Of a stretch of 42,783 nt of DNA, positions 32,791-40,532 are shown one piece after another. Within the stretch, counting starts at the first letter, position 1, and the number at the start of each line of letters is the position of its first letter. The DNA lies in NCBI GenBank assembly GCA_024226515.1, contig JAAELQ010000246.1, positions 1 to 42,783 of the forward strand, written 5' to 3'. The DNA comes from a bacterium (GTDB lineage Bacteria; Acidobacteriota; Polarisedimenticolia; Polarisedimenticolales; Polarisedimenticolaceae). The notes under the pieces were generated by a model. The model was not told the origin of the DNA. It did no database searches and saw only the letters and a program-made list of their open reading frames with translations. The position numbers were made by a program, and so were the translations under genes.

Positions 32791-33633
32791 GTGACCGGCC
32801 CGCCTTTCGATCTCGACCACTATCTCGACCGCGTGGGTGTCGATGGCGCACTGTCAGCCGATCTCGACGGCCTCGTAACCGTGCAGGCGGCGCAGCTCCG
32901 GGCCATCCCCTTCGAGAATCTCGACGTGCTGCTCGGCCCCGGCATCGACATCGCGCCGGCCGCGGTCTACGAGAAGCTCGTGACACGGCGACGTGGCGGA
33001 TACTGCTTCGAGTGCAACACACTGCTTCGCGACGCGCTGGCGGCCATGGGATTCGAGGCGCGAACGCTGCTCGGGCGGGTGGTCATCGATCGGGTGGACG
33101 GCCCGGTTCCCGCGCGAACGCACGCGGTCGTCGAGGTGCGACTCGGCGCCGCGACGTACATCGCCGACTGCGGCTTCGGCGCCCAGACGGCGCGGACGCC
33201 CCTGCGCCTCGAGGACGGTGCGGAGGGTGGAGACACACCAGCCAGCCGAGGCGGCTGGCGATTGCGATCAGATCCGGAGCTCGGATGGCGCCTGTTTCGC
33301 ACCCAGCCCGACGAGCCGCCGCGCGACCTCTACGCGTTCGACCAGTCACGCGTATACCAGTCCGACATCGCGATCGGTAACCACTGGACGTCCACGCATC
33401 CGTCGACCCACTTCACCCAGCGCCCGCTCGCCGTGCGGCACACCGACGCAGGGCGCATCGTGCTCAACGGACGCCGGCTCATCGAGCACATCGGCGGCGC
33501 CCTGGAGGAGCGGTCGATCGACTCCGCCGACGCACTGCTCGAGGCGATCCGGAACCGGCTCGGCATTCCGTTGGACATCGACGCCGATCAGTTGGAGCGA
33601 CTTTGGGCCACCAGCCAGGTGGCTCAGAGCTGA
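32791..33633 (+). CDS. nat: Arylamine N-acetyltransferase
   Basis: This 280-residue enzyme transfers acetyl groups from acetyl-CoA to arylamines and hydrazines. The Cys-His-Asp triad is visible: Cys72 in RGGYCFECNTLL, His111 in ARTHAVVEV and Asp126 in YIADCGFG. AIPFENLDVLLG near residue 39 is another family hallmark. Length is normal. The GTG at 32791 is the first start of the conserved region; no strong ribosome-binding site is seen. It is convergent with the ACT-domain gene at 33653. Confidence 0.92.
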   Translation: MTGPPFDLDHYLDRVGVDGALSADLDGLVTVQAAQLRAIPFENLDVLLGPGIDIAPAAVYEKLVTRRRGGYCFECNTLLRDALAAMGFEARTLLGRVVIDRVDGPVPARTHAVVEVRLGAATYIADCGFGAQTARTPLRLEDGAEGGDTPASRGGWRLRSDPELGWRLFRTQPDEPPRDLYAFDQSRVYQSDIAIGNHWTSTHPSTHFTQRPLAVRHTDAGRIVLNGRRLIEHIGGALEERSIDSADALLEAIRNRLGIPLDIDADQLERLWATSQVAQS

Positions 33634-33652
33634 CTCGGCGCTCCGTCGCCCT

Positions 33653-34276
33653 TCACGGCCGGTCCAGACCGCACGTCCAGACGTCGCGGTCGCGTTCGTT
33701 CTTCGTCGCCCAAGCCTGGACGTGCGCGGCGATGTCGTCCCGGATCTCCGGTGTCTGCGCGGCGATGTTGGCGCGAAGGGCAAAGTGTGCGGTGCCGCCT
33801 CCGGGGCCGCCGCTGTTGTGGAGGATCCCCATCAGATGGACGAAGCTCCCGCTGGGGCAGATCTCGCGACCATGCGTGTCGCGCGGCTTGCCGACGATCT
33901 GTGCGACCTTCGCGGTCAGCCCGACCTCGTCCGGCGTATCCATGGCCACGTGGAGCATGCTCGCGGATGGCCAGTGGAACGTTCGATCCGCGGCCGTTGA
34001 CTTCGGGAGCAGCTCCTCTGAATCGACAAGCAGCCTCGTCGCATGGATCTCTTCGAGCGGACCCCGCGCGACGATCTCCATGACGTACCGGTGCTCGTCG
34101 GGCAGCAGGAGGTTGAAGGTGATCGTCTCGATGAGGAGCCGGTGCTTCTCGAGGTGCGTCGCGGCTTCCGCGATGAGGTTCGGCCGATCGGGGCCGGTGA
34201 TCCTCAGGCGAAGCCGTGGCTGCGACCCAGCCTGATCGACGTGCGCCTTGAACTCGTCTCGCATTCCAGCCATCAT
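33653..34276 (-). CDS. Double ACT-domain protein (GcvR-like)
   Basis: This protein of about 207 residues has two ACT-type ligand-binding domains. One begins at about residue 20 (LRLRITGPDRPNLIAEAATHL). The second begins at about 105 (MLHVAMDTPDEVGLTAKVAQI). The layout matches GcvR-type regulators of glycine metabolism and formyltetrahydrofolate-related proteins, but no glycine-cleavage genes are nearby. The start is placed at 34276 (MMAGMRDEF); the upstream extension to 34360 lacks family-like sequence. Confidence 0.7.
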   Translation of the reverse strand: MMAGMRDEFKAHVDQAGSQPRLRLRITGPDRPNLIAEAATHLEKHRLLIETITFNLLLPDEHRYVMEIVARGPLEEIHATRLLVDSEELLPKSTAADRTFHWPSASMLHVAMDTPDEVGLTAKVAQIVGKPRDTHGREICPSGSFVHLMGILHNSGGPGGGTAHFALRANIAAQTPEIRDDIAAHVQAWATKNERDRDVWTCGLDRP

Positions 34277-34473
34277 GGAAGATCTCGCAGGCTCTGGCTT
34301 TCGGTGAATGGTGCGCCTTGACGTTGCTTCGAGACCTGGGCGCGCAACGCCGCTCGCCATTCATTGTACACGGCCGCAGTCAATCCCTCGTCGGCAACGG
34401 CCCAAAGCAAACGCACGCGGCCCGATGGGCACACATCGCGACGTGGGGCGACCCGGGAGCTGCGCGTGGTTGG

Positions 34474-34992
34474 CTACACCAGGCCGAGCTTCCGCAGCGT
34501 CTTGATAGAAATGTAAGAGTGATGCGGATCGTCCAGGAGAGCCGTGAAGCCGTACTTCAGATAGAAGCGCTTCGCGTTCTCGTCAATCGCCACGACCTCG
34601 ACGGCGTGGATGCCGATGGAGTCCGCCGCTCCGACGATCTTGGCCAGCGCGTCCATGAGGAGCAGCTCACCCAAGCGTTGGCCCTGCGCAGCAGCGTCAA
34701 CGGCGAGTCGTCCGAGATGAGCAACCGGCGCCGGGTATCTTGGGAGCCGCTTGCGAAGCTCTTCCGGTATGTCGGTGAACCGCACTGCGCCAGCAGAGAT
34801 CGAGTAGGTGCCGCAAACGCCCGTTTCGCCGGCGCGCACGGCAACGTACGTCTTGCTGACTCCTGTCTTCTGATTCTGATTGGCGAACTTCTTGAGGAAG
34901 TCGTCGAGCGAGTCGTGCCCACAAGAAAACGCCGACCGGTCGTGGTCGGCGTTCAGTTCTTCGATGAGCCAGTCTTGAGTTGACTCAGCCAC
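34474..34992 (-). CDS. GNAT-family acetyltransferase toxin (TacT/AtaT-like)
   Basis: The 172-residue protein is a GNAT acetyltransferase of the type paired with DUF1778 antitoxins. Characterised relatives acetylate aminoacyl-tRNAs and block translation. Typical features are FSCGHDSLDDFLKKFA near the N-terminus, GTYSISAGAVRFTDIPEEL, the LGRLAVDAAAQGQRLGELLL acetyl-CoA loop and RFYLKYGFTAL near the end. Its start overlaps the antitoxin stop by 8 nt, the usual toxin-second arrangement. Confidence 0.92.
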   Translation of the reverse strand: MAESTQDWLIEELNADHDRSAFSCGHDSLDDFLKKFANQNQKTGVSKTYVAVRAGETGVCGTYSISAGAVRFTDIPEELRKRLPRYPAPVAHLGRLAVDAAAQGQRLGELLLMDALAKIVGAADSIGIHAVEVVAIDENAKRFYLKYGFTALLDDPHHSYISIKTLRKLGLV

Positions 34993-35263
34993 GCTGTGAA
35001 CGATACCGCTTGGCAGCCTTCTTCAGTGCGGCGTTCGGCTCAGCGTTGGAGTCGAGCGTCTCCAGGAACACGTCGCGATCGCGAACCGTCAACTCGGTGA
35101 GCGAAGCCTGCTGGATCGACTCGTGAGCGGCCTTGACCAACGTGGCAATGGCGAACTGCGTCACGGTCTGGCCGTGGACGCTGGCAGCGCGTTCGATAAG
35201 CGCCTTGTGCTCGCTCTGGAGCCGAAAGTCGATACGAGTAGGCTGGTTGGGTAGGGCTGACAT
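34985..35263 (-). CDS. DUF1778 antitoxin (TacA-like ribbon-helix-helix)
   Basis: This 92-residue antitoxin has an N-terminal ribbon-helix-helix domain (TRIDFRLQSEHKALIERAA, then QTVTQFAIATLVKAAHE) and a flexible C-terminal tail (residues 60-92) that would wrap and inhibit the GNAT toxin. ATG 35263 is chosen because GAGGGA lies 6 nt upstream. It is first in the pair and probably represses its own promoter. Confidence 0.92.
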   Translation of the reverse strand: MSALPNQPTRIDFRLQSEHKALIERAASVHGQTVTQFAIATLVKAAHESIQQASLTELTVRDRDVFLETLDSNAEPNAALKKAAKRYRSQRG

Positions 35264-35480
35264 CGGGAATCCCTCAGATTGCGGCTCTGGATAGTCTATC
35301 GTCTTGTACGGCGATCTGCCACACATAGTTCGCAAAGCGCCACCCAAACCTCATTCTTGAGGCCTCCAGGGCGGGTGCAGAGGCCCTCTGGGCGTGTGAT
35401 GTATAGGTGGCTGGAGCCCCATAGAACCGGCATCCAGAGGCAGGGAGGCCGTTTGAGGCTCATTCCGGCCGGGCAACGGG

Positions 35481-35570
35481 AGCGAGCGCGACATGCTCAT
35501 GTTCAAGGGCGGCACGGCGTTGTCCAAGGTGTTCCAACTGATCGATCGATTCTCCGAGGACAATCCGTAG
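35481..35570 (+). pseudogene. Remnant of an AbiEii/AbiGii-type nucleotidyltransferase toxin
   Basis: The frame ending at 35570 reads SERDMLMFKGGTALSKVFQL then IDRFSEDNP before TAG. The motif FKGGTxLSKxFxLIxRFSEDI is the hallmark N-terminal part of AbiEii-family nucleotidyltransferase toxins, but here the sequence stops at the catalytic region and the remaining ~200 residues are absent. No upstream part is preserved in frame. The rest of 35264-35603 shows no gene. It indicates that a type IV toxin-antitoxin or Abi locus once stood here. Confidence 0.7.
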
Positions 35571-35603
35571 CGCCGTTGGCAGGTTGGTTGGGAGGAGCGA
35601 ACG

Positions 35604-37655
35604 ATGGCCAAGGTCAAGCAACGTCGCACGGCAAAGGACCGGCCCGAGTCCCATGGCGAGGCCTGGGGGAAGATCACGTGGAACGACCTGGACGAGTGGG
35701 CGGGCGCGCGCACCGTCTCGCGCGGACGGTCGTACCAACGGAACGGGCGCGTGAAGCAGCTGTGCGTCTTCGAGAGCGGCATGCTGCTCGCGTGGGTCCA
35801 CGGGGGCGATCGTTACGCTACCCGCGTCGATCTCGATACGACCAAACGCAAGCGCTCGGAGCGGATGACGTCGGAGTGCTCCTGTCCCGTGCGGTTCGCC
35901 TGCAAGCATGCGGTGGCGGTCATCGTCGAGTATCTCGAGGCAATTCAAGCTGGCACGCCGGTGTCGGGCGCGTCGGACGATGATCCGCGGCTGGCGCTCA
36001 TCGAGGGTCGAGTCGACGAGATCGACGATGACGGCTGGGAGGACGAGCCGCGCTCGAAGGCACCGCGACCACGAAAGCGCACGAAGACGATCAGCGACCG
36101 CGACATTCGCACCCACCTTGCGTCGAAGTCCGCCGACGAGCTCGTGGAGATGGTCATGCGCGCCTGCGATCGGGATCCGGAGGTTCGCACGGCTCTGGTC
36201 GATGAGAGCGCTCTTGCGGGCGGGCGATTCGACGATCTGCTCTCCGAGGCTCGATCTGAGATGCACTCGCTCACCGCCGAGGAAGCCTGGCAGAACGCGT
36301 GGACCGGCGCAGGGCATCTTCCCGACTACAGCCGACTGGAGAAGCGGTTGAAGCCACTGCTCGATCACGGTCGCGCCGATGCCATCGTGCAACTCGGAGA
36401 GGATCTCCTGCGACGGGGTACCGATCAGATCGAGCAGTCTCATGACGAAGGGGAGACGGCGCGCGCGATCGGCGACTGCATGCAGATCGTGTACGAGGCG
36501 TTGCTGCAATCGAGCCGCCGTGACGAGGACAAGATCATCTACGCCATCGACATGGTGCTCGCGGATGAGTACGGGATCTGTGATGCCCTTGCTGCGGTGA
36601 GCGAGCGGCGTTGGAAGAAGGCGACGTGGTCGGTCGTGGCCGATCGATTGAGAGAACGGCTCGGCGGTCAGGGACCGGCGACAGAGGATCGAGACGAGTG
36701 GCTCCGAAGCTACCGGCGGGAACGGCTCAGTGAGTGGGTGATCACGGCGCTCGACAAGGCTGGTCGAAGGGACGAGGCGACCGAGCTTTGTGTTGCCGAG
36801 GCGCGCGCCTCGAACAGCTACCCGCGCGCCGTTCGACGTTTGATCGAAGCAGGCCAGGACGATCGCGCCACGGAGTTGGCCAGGCAGGGGCTGGACGCGA
36901 CGTCGCCGCGATACGCCGGCGTCGTCAGGGACTTGCAGGACCTGCTCTGCGAGATCGCGGTGAACAAAGGGGACTCGATGTTGCCTGCATCCGTCGCCGC
37001 AGACCGTTTCTTCCGGTGGCCGAGCGTAGACAGCTATCGCGAGCTGCTCCAGGCGGCCGAGAAGACAGATCACATTCAGACCGTACAGAAGGCGGCGCAG
37101 GCGTTCCTCGAATGCGGCCGGCGGCCGGACCGGCCCCGTGATGGCGGCAGGTCCAAGCAGGGGACATCGCGCTGGCCGCTTCCTGAGCCACCTCAACCCG
37201 ATGCGCAGCAGAACGAAGGGCGGTCGGAACGAGTTGGCCCGCATTTCGACGTACTGATCGATCTGGCCATCGATGAGAAACGCCCGGATGACGTGCTCGT
37301 GTGGTTCGACAGGCGGGACGCGAACAATCCATCCACCGCGCGTCGGCGGCAAAGCCACGCATTCCGCGACTACGCGAGGGTGGCGAAGGCGGTAGAAGGG
37401 GCGCATCCGGACCGGGCGATCGAGATCTACGTGAGACTGGCGAACGCAGTCGCCGCAGAAACGAATCCCAAGACGTACCCGGAAGCCGGCGCCTATCTGA
37501 AGCGCGTCAAGTCGCTGCTGAAGAAGTCGGGCCGCGCCCAGGACTGGCCGCGGATCATCGGCGACTTCCGAACCGAGAATCGAAGGAAACGGCGACTGAT
37601 GGAAGTGCTCGACGGCATCGAAGGCCGGCCGATCGTCAAACGGACTCACCGTTGA
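35604..37655 (+). CDS. SWIM zinc-finger protein with a long helical C-terminus
   Basis: This 683-residue protein carries a SWIM zinc finger near its N-terminus: Cys92, Cys94, Cys100 and His102 in ECSCPVRFACKHAV (CxCx5CxH). A Lys/Arg-rich linker (about 150-175) precedes roughly 450 residues of alpha-helical sequence with TPR/HEAT-like rhythm and no enzyme motif. SWIM domains are found in DNA- and protein-binding factors. ATG 35604 starts 33 nt after the AbiEii remnant. There is no operon partner on the plus strand; the downstream toxin-antitoxin genes are convergent. Confidence 0.8.
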   Translation: MAKVKQRRTAKDRPESHGEAWGKITWNDLDEWAGARTVSRGRSYQRNGRVKQLCVFESGMLLAWVHGGDRYATRVDLDTTKRKRSERMTSECSCPVRFACKHAVAVIVEYLEAIQAGTPVSGASDDDPRLALIEGRVDEIDDDGWEDEPRSKAPRPRKRTKTISDRDIRTHLASKSADELVEMVMRACDRDPEVRTALVDESALAGGRFDDLLSEARSEMHSLTAEEAWQNAWTGAGHLPDYSRLEKRLKPLLDHGRADAIVQLGEDLLRRGTDQIEQSHDEGETARAIGDCMQIVYEALLQSSRRDEDKIIYAIDMVLADEYGICDALAAVSERRWKKATWSVVADRLRERLGGQGPATEDRDEWLRSYRRERLSEWVITALDKAGRRDEATELCVAEARASNSYPRAVRRLIEAGQDDRATELARQGLDATSPRYAGVVRDLQDLLCEIAVNKGDSMLPASVAADRFFRWPSVDSYRELLQAAEKTDHIQTVQKAAQAFLECGRRPDRPRDGGRSKQGTSRWPLPEPPQPDAQQNEGRSERVGPHFDVLIDLAIDEKRPDDVLVWFDRRDANNPSTARRRQSHAFRDYARVAKAVEGAHPDRAIEIYVRLANAVAAETNPKTYPEAGAYLKRVKSLLKKSGRAQDWPRIIGDFRTENRRKRRLMEVLDGIEGRPIVKRTHR

Positions 37656-37824
37656 ATCGGCTGAGACGCCAGCGCCTTACACACCCACTTGCACAAGCGC
37701 TTGCAGAGACAGCCGTCCACCCGCGTCATCCGCCGTCATCTCCGGGCACGCAGCCGCCCGCCCGGCATCCGCCCGGCGCCTCGCCCCACCTCGCAGCAAC
37801 TGTCGCCCCTGCCCACACGGAAGA

Positions 37825-38160
37825 TCACGCGAGCTTGCTGAGGACGGCCTTCATTGACTCCCGCAACTCGGGCAGGTGCGACTCGACCACGTTCCAAACG
37901 ATCGTCAGGTCAATGCCCATGTAGTCATGGCTCAGCACATCGCGAAACGCCGCAGCCTCCTTCCAGGGGATGTCCGGGTTGTTCTCGCGGAGTTCGCTCG
38001 TAAGCCGCTTTGTCGCCTCGCCGATGATCTCGAAGTTCCGCACGACGGCGTCCTGTGTCTTCGTGTCCGCCATGAAGGCATCGCGCCCATCAGCTGTATA
38101 TGCATCGACCTTGTCGATCGCATCGAGGATGTGCTCGAGGTAGGTCTTGTCATCGATCAT
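37825..38160 (-). CDS. HepT-like toxin (DUF86/HEPN)
   Basis: This 111-residue HEPN-fold protein of the HepT family has the catalytic Rx4HxY motif, Arg73, His78 and Tyr80 (RDVLSHDYMGID). HepT proteins act as RNases or as inhibitors whose tyrosine is AMPylated by a cognate MNT nucleotidyltransferase. The upstream gene, overlapping by 4 nt, supplies a nucleotidyltransferase domain, but as part of a much larger fusion protein instead of the usual ~100-residue MntA. Confidence 0.9.
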   Translation of the reverse strand: MIDDKTYLEHILDAIDKVDAYTADGRDAFMADTKTQDAVVRNFEIIGEATKRLTSELRENNPDIPWKEAAAFRDVLSHDYMGIDLTIVWNVVESHLPELRESMKAVLSKLA

Positions 38161-39569
38161 AGCGCGACGGCCTCCTTGAGCACGCGTCCTCGAATACGCG
38201 GGTTCAGGCCACGATCACTGACGACATCGACGGGATGATCCAGCAGCTCGTTGAGTTCCTGGATGAGCGCGATCTGATCGAACAGGGAGCGATCATCAGA
38301 GATCTCGACCAGCAGATCAACATCGCTGTCCAGACCCGCGGCGCCTCGAGCAACCGAGCCGAAAACGCGAACGTTGGAAGCCCCGTGTCGCTCCGCGACG
38401 TCGAGGATCTCGTCTCGAAACTCGCGCAGGTCCGACAAGGTGATCGTGCCGCGAAAGCGGAAGGGTGTCTTCGATCGAACGGGAAGATCATCGGAGCACA
38501 CGCTTGCGAGAATCTGCTCGCGGATCTGCTCGGCCATCTCTTGATCCCTCTTATCACCGGCAGCTAGTTCCAGATACGACTGAATCGGCGACGCATACGT
38601 GAGCCCGCTCCTGTCCGTTCGCGTATCAAAGAACGGAGTGCGGTCGCTTGTTTCGATGACCGTCAGGTCGGCAAATCGTTCCGTCTCGTCCCATTGATCA
38701 CCAACACGCTTGCGGAGTTCGCTGAGGCGTTCGCAATACGCCACGAGTTCATCGGAATGCATGCCGGCGGAGTAGCGATCCTGAGAGGATGCTCCAGTGA
38801 GAACCAGCTGTGGTCTCTTGCGATCGCCATTTGCACGCTTGAAGAGTGCCGCCACTGGGCCGACGATCTTCACGCGGACCTTTGCGCGCTCGGGCGGTAC
38901 ACGGAAGTCGTCACGTAGTTTGTCGAGGAGCGAATCGGGCTGCATCAACGCAATGCGCGAATCGGATCGCTCGATGAGCACATCCTCAACCATTCGAGCG
39001 AGAGCCTTCGACACAGTGGACAGCGCCACGGCCCCGCCGCGCGCCGTAATCGCATCTTTGATCGCGCTCACACTCTCGAACTCCGGCTGGCAGAGAAACA
39101 CGCGTGGAACGATCGAGGTGGCGCCGCGATAGGCATACTTCGTCGGCTGCGATTCCGGGTATCGATTCGGCCGACCCGAACAGCGAAGCAGGAGCCGTCC
39201 GGGCACGATGGCGATTCCGTTTCCGCTCAGGTCGATTCCGCTTACCCCCTCGTCGGCGAGCCGATCAAGCCGGCGCTCGTCGAGGTAGGGGACGATGATC
39301 ATCGGTGGGAGGCCGGTGGACTGGCTCAAGCGTTGCGCCTGAAAGAGCGCCTGGTCAATGGCCTTTGGCGTGCTTCGGCTCTTGAGCTCGGCGACGAAGT
39401 CGTACGTCTGGTCGTCCCAGCGGAGTCGGACCCGGTAGTCCGCGCGTGGACCGCCATTGCTCGGCTCCCATGGGATCAACTGGAGGTCGAGCTGCGCTCC
39501 CCAGGGCGAGCCGAGATCCCTGACGAGTTCGGGGATGGCGTCTTCGGTGATGGGTGGCTGCGGTCGCAT
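38157..39569 (-). CDS. AbiEi-like/MNT nucleotidyltransferase fusion protein, probable HepT antitoxin
   Basis: This protein of about 470 residues has two parts. The first 240 or so residues begin with a possible PD-(D/E)xK-like fold (WDDQTYDFVAELKSRSTPKA, with E-x-K) and a segment typical of AbiEi-type regulators (LADEGVSGIDLSGNGIAIVP), followed by a winged-helix-like stretch (SAIKDAITARGGAVALSTVS). After a middle helical part comes an MNT-type nucleotidyltransferase domain (about 375-470) with GSVARGAAGLDSDVDLLVEI at about 404-423, the GSx10DxD metal-binding signature. Ordinary MntA antitoxins are only this last domain. The stop overlaps hepT. ATG 39569 lies 7 nt after TATACT, so the mRNA may be leaderless; the in-frame ATG at 39614 is less likely because a palindrome lies between. 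The N-terminal assignment is the weaker half. Confidence 0.72.
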   Translation of the reverse strand: MRPQPPITEDAIPELVRDLGSPWGAQLDLQLIPWEPSNGGPRADYRVRLRWDDQTYDFVAELKSRSTPKAIDQALFQAQRLSQSTGLPPMIIVPYLDERRLDRLADEGVSGIDLSGNGIAIVPGRLLLRCSGRPNRYPESQPTKYAYRGATSIVPRVFLCQPEFESVSAIKDAITARGGAVALSTVSKALARMVEDVLIERSDSRIALMQPDSLLDKLRDDFRVPPERAKVRVKIVGPVAALFKRANGDRKRPQLVLTGASSQDRYSAGMHSDELVAYCERLSELRKRVGDQWDETERFADLTVIETSDRTPFFDTRTDRSGLTYASPIQSYLELAAGDKRDQEMAEQIREQILASVCSDDLPVRSKTPFRFRGTITLSDLREFRDEILDVAERHGASNVRVFGSVARGAAGLDSDVDLLVEISDDRSLFDQIALIQELNELLDHPVDVVSDRGLNPRIRGRVLKEAVAL

Positions 39570-39576
39570 GATTTCC

Positions 39577-39684
39577 AGTATATCACCGTTTTCCGGCGCC
39601 GGAAAATAGGCCATATCTGGAAAATCACGTATTCGGGTTGTTGGGGCGGTTTCCGCGTCCGGAAATCGGGCCAGAACTGGAAAA
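39577..39684 (-). promoter_or_regulatory. Promoter with duplicated palindromic operator for the AbiEi-like/MNT-hepT operon
   Basis: TATACT (39582-39577 on the minus strand) lies 7 nt before the ATG. An 18-bp perfect palindrome TTTTCCGGCGCCGGAAAA (39589-39606) covers the region expected for the -35 box, which itself is poor. A 36-bp unit containing it (39589-39624) is repeated at 39649-39684 with 27 of 36 identities, including a degenerate palindrome TTTCCGCGTCCGGAAA (39650-39665) and a shared CTGGAAAA. The two copies are 60 bp apart. This is the pattern of an autoregulated toxin-antitoxin operon, with the winged-helix part of the fusion as the likely binder. Confidence 0.6.
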
Positions 39685-39889
39685 CGTGGAGCCAAGCCCG
39701 ATCCCAGGGAAGGAAGGGTAGCTGACAGAACTGACAGAAGGGGGACGGGCTCCGCAGCGCTACAAACCCTCGGTAGATGTTCACAAGTGCCGAGGACTTG
39801 TACCTCAGCGAACGCCGGCAGCCGCCCTCGCGAGGATTCTGGCAGTTCCGGCAGCGGCCAACAGGTACTTCCGGGCGATCGATTCCAGC

Positions 39890-40245
39890 CTACGCCCGCG
39901 GGAACAGCGCCCGATGGTGACAGACTGGCCGCACGGACACATGCTCGCGATTCCGAGCATACACGTGGATGAAGTCGTGCATGTCCGACAGCCACTTCAT
40001 GTTGAGCCACCCACTGCGGAGCGTCCACTTCGGCAGGAAGTCGGAGACGCAGTGCGGCAGGAGGAGACAAGCTCCGAGAGGCAGGCCGGGGACCAGGAGC
40101 CACGTCATCGGGGGGACGAGCACCTGGCCGCCGAACGCGATGCGGATGGGCCGGGCAAGAAGAGCAGGGCGATCGGCACGGTCAGCACGGCGGTCGCCAG
40201 CGGGCGCGTCGCGCGCTGCTTCCAGGATCGGTCGTCGGCGGCCAC
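39890..40245 (-). pseudogene. Frameshifted small membrane protein
   Basis: From GTG 40245 the minus strand reads MAADDRSWKQRATRPLATAV and LTVPIALLFLPGP. It then continues convincingly only in the neighbouring frame as IRIAFGGQVLVPPMTWLLVP, GLPLGACLLLPHCVSDFLPK and WLNMKWLSDMHDFIHVYARN, ending at TAG 39892-39890. One indel near 40165 would unite two membrane helices and a short tail into a protein of about 115 residues. No family is recognised. The sequence is either a decayed gene or an assembly error. The adjacent 39685-39889 shows no gene. Confidence 0.45.
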
Positions 40246-40363
40246 CGATTGAGCGTGAGCACCGTTGGGTCCGAGAGTATCCCCGCGAGTCGATCACGGT
40301 GGACTTGCGGAGGACGCCACCGGTCCCAACGCAACTGCACGCGACCCGGACCGCCGCGAACAT

Positions 40364-40408
40364 CAAAGCGGGTGACCGGATTCGAACCGGCGACATTCAG
40401 CTTGGGAA
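40364..40408. other. tRNA-Gly 3'-half fragment (probable attachment site)
   Basis: 45 bp aligns without gaps to 1511-1554 of the tRNA-Gly(CCC) gene: 3' flank, acceptor 3' strand, T arm, variable region, and anticodon arm up to the anticodon loop (CTTGGGAA), where homology stops. The T stem differs on both strands but still pairs (GCCGG/CCGGT versus GCGAG/CTCGT), so the fragment derives from a functional tRNA-Gly of another genome rather than from the local copy. Such fragments are usual at the ends of integrative elements. Confidence 0.7.
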
Positions 40409-40532
40409 CGCCCCAGGCCGGCAGCCTCAAACGCGCAAGCGACGATACCTACGGGGTTTGGCGAGTGCAAGGTGTGCGGCCATTTGCGCGGTTTTGCGAC
40501 TGTCGCGCGGAGAAGCGCGGTGTTGACCGCGC

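Noticed and set aside
35460..37649. 729-residue minus-strand ORF opposite the SWIM gene
   Set aside because: The plus strand carries a clear SWIM motif and ribosome-linked start; the minus frame has no domain.
37656..37824. Small gene in the gap between the SWIM and hepT genes
   Set aside because: The short Pro/Ala/His-rich frames there have no start context and no protein-like pattern.
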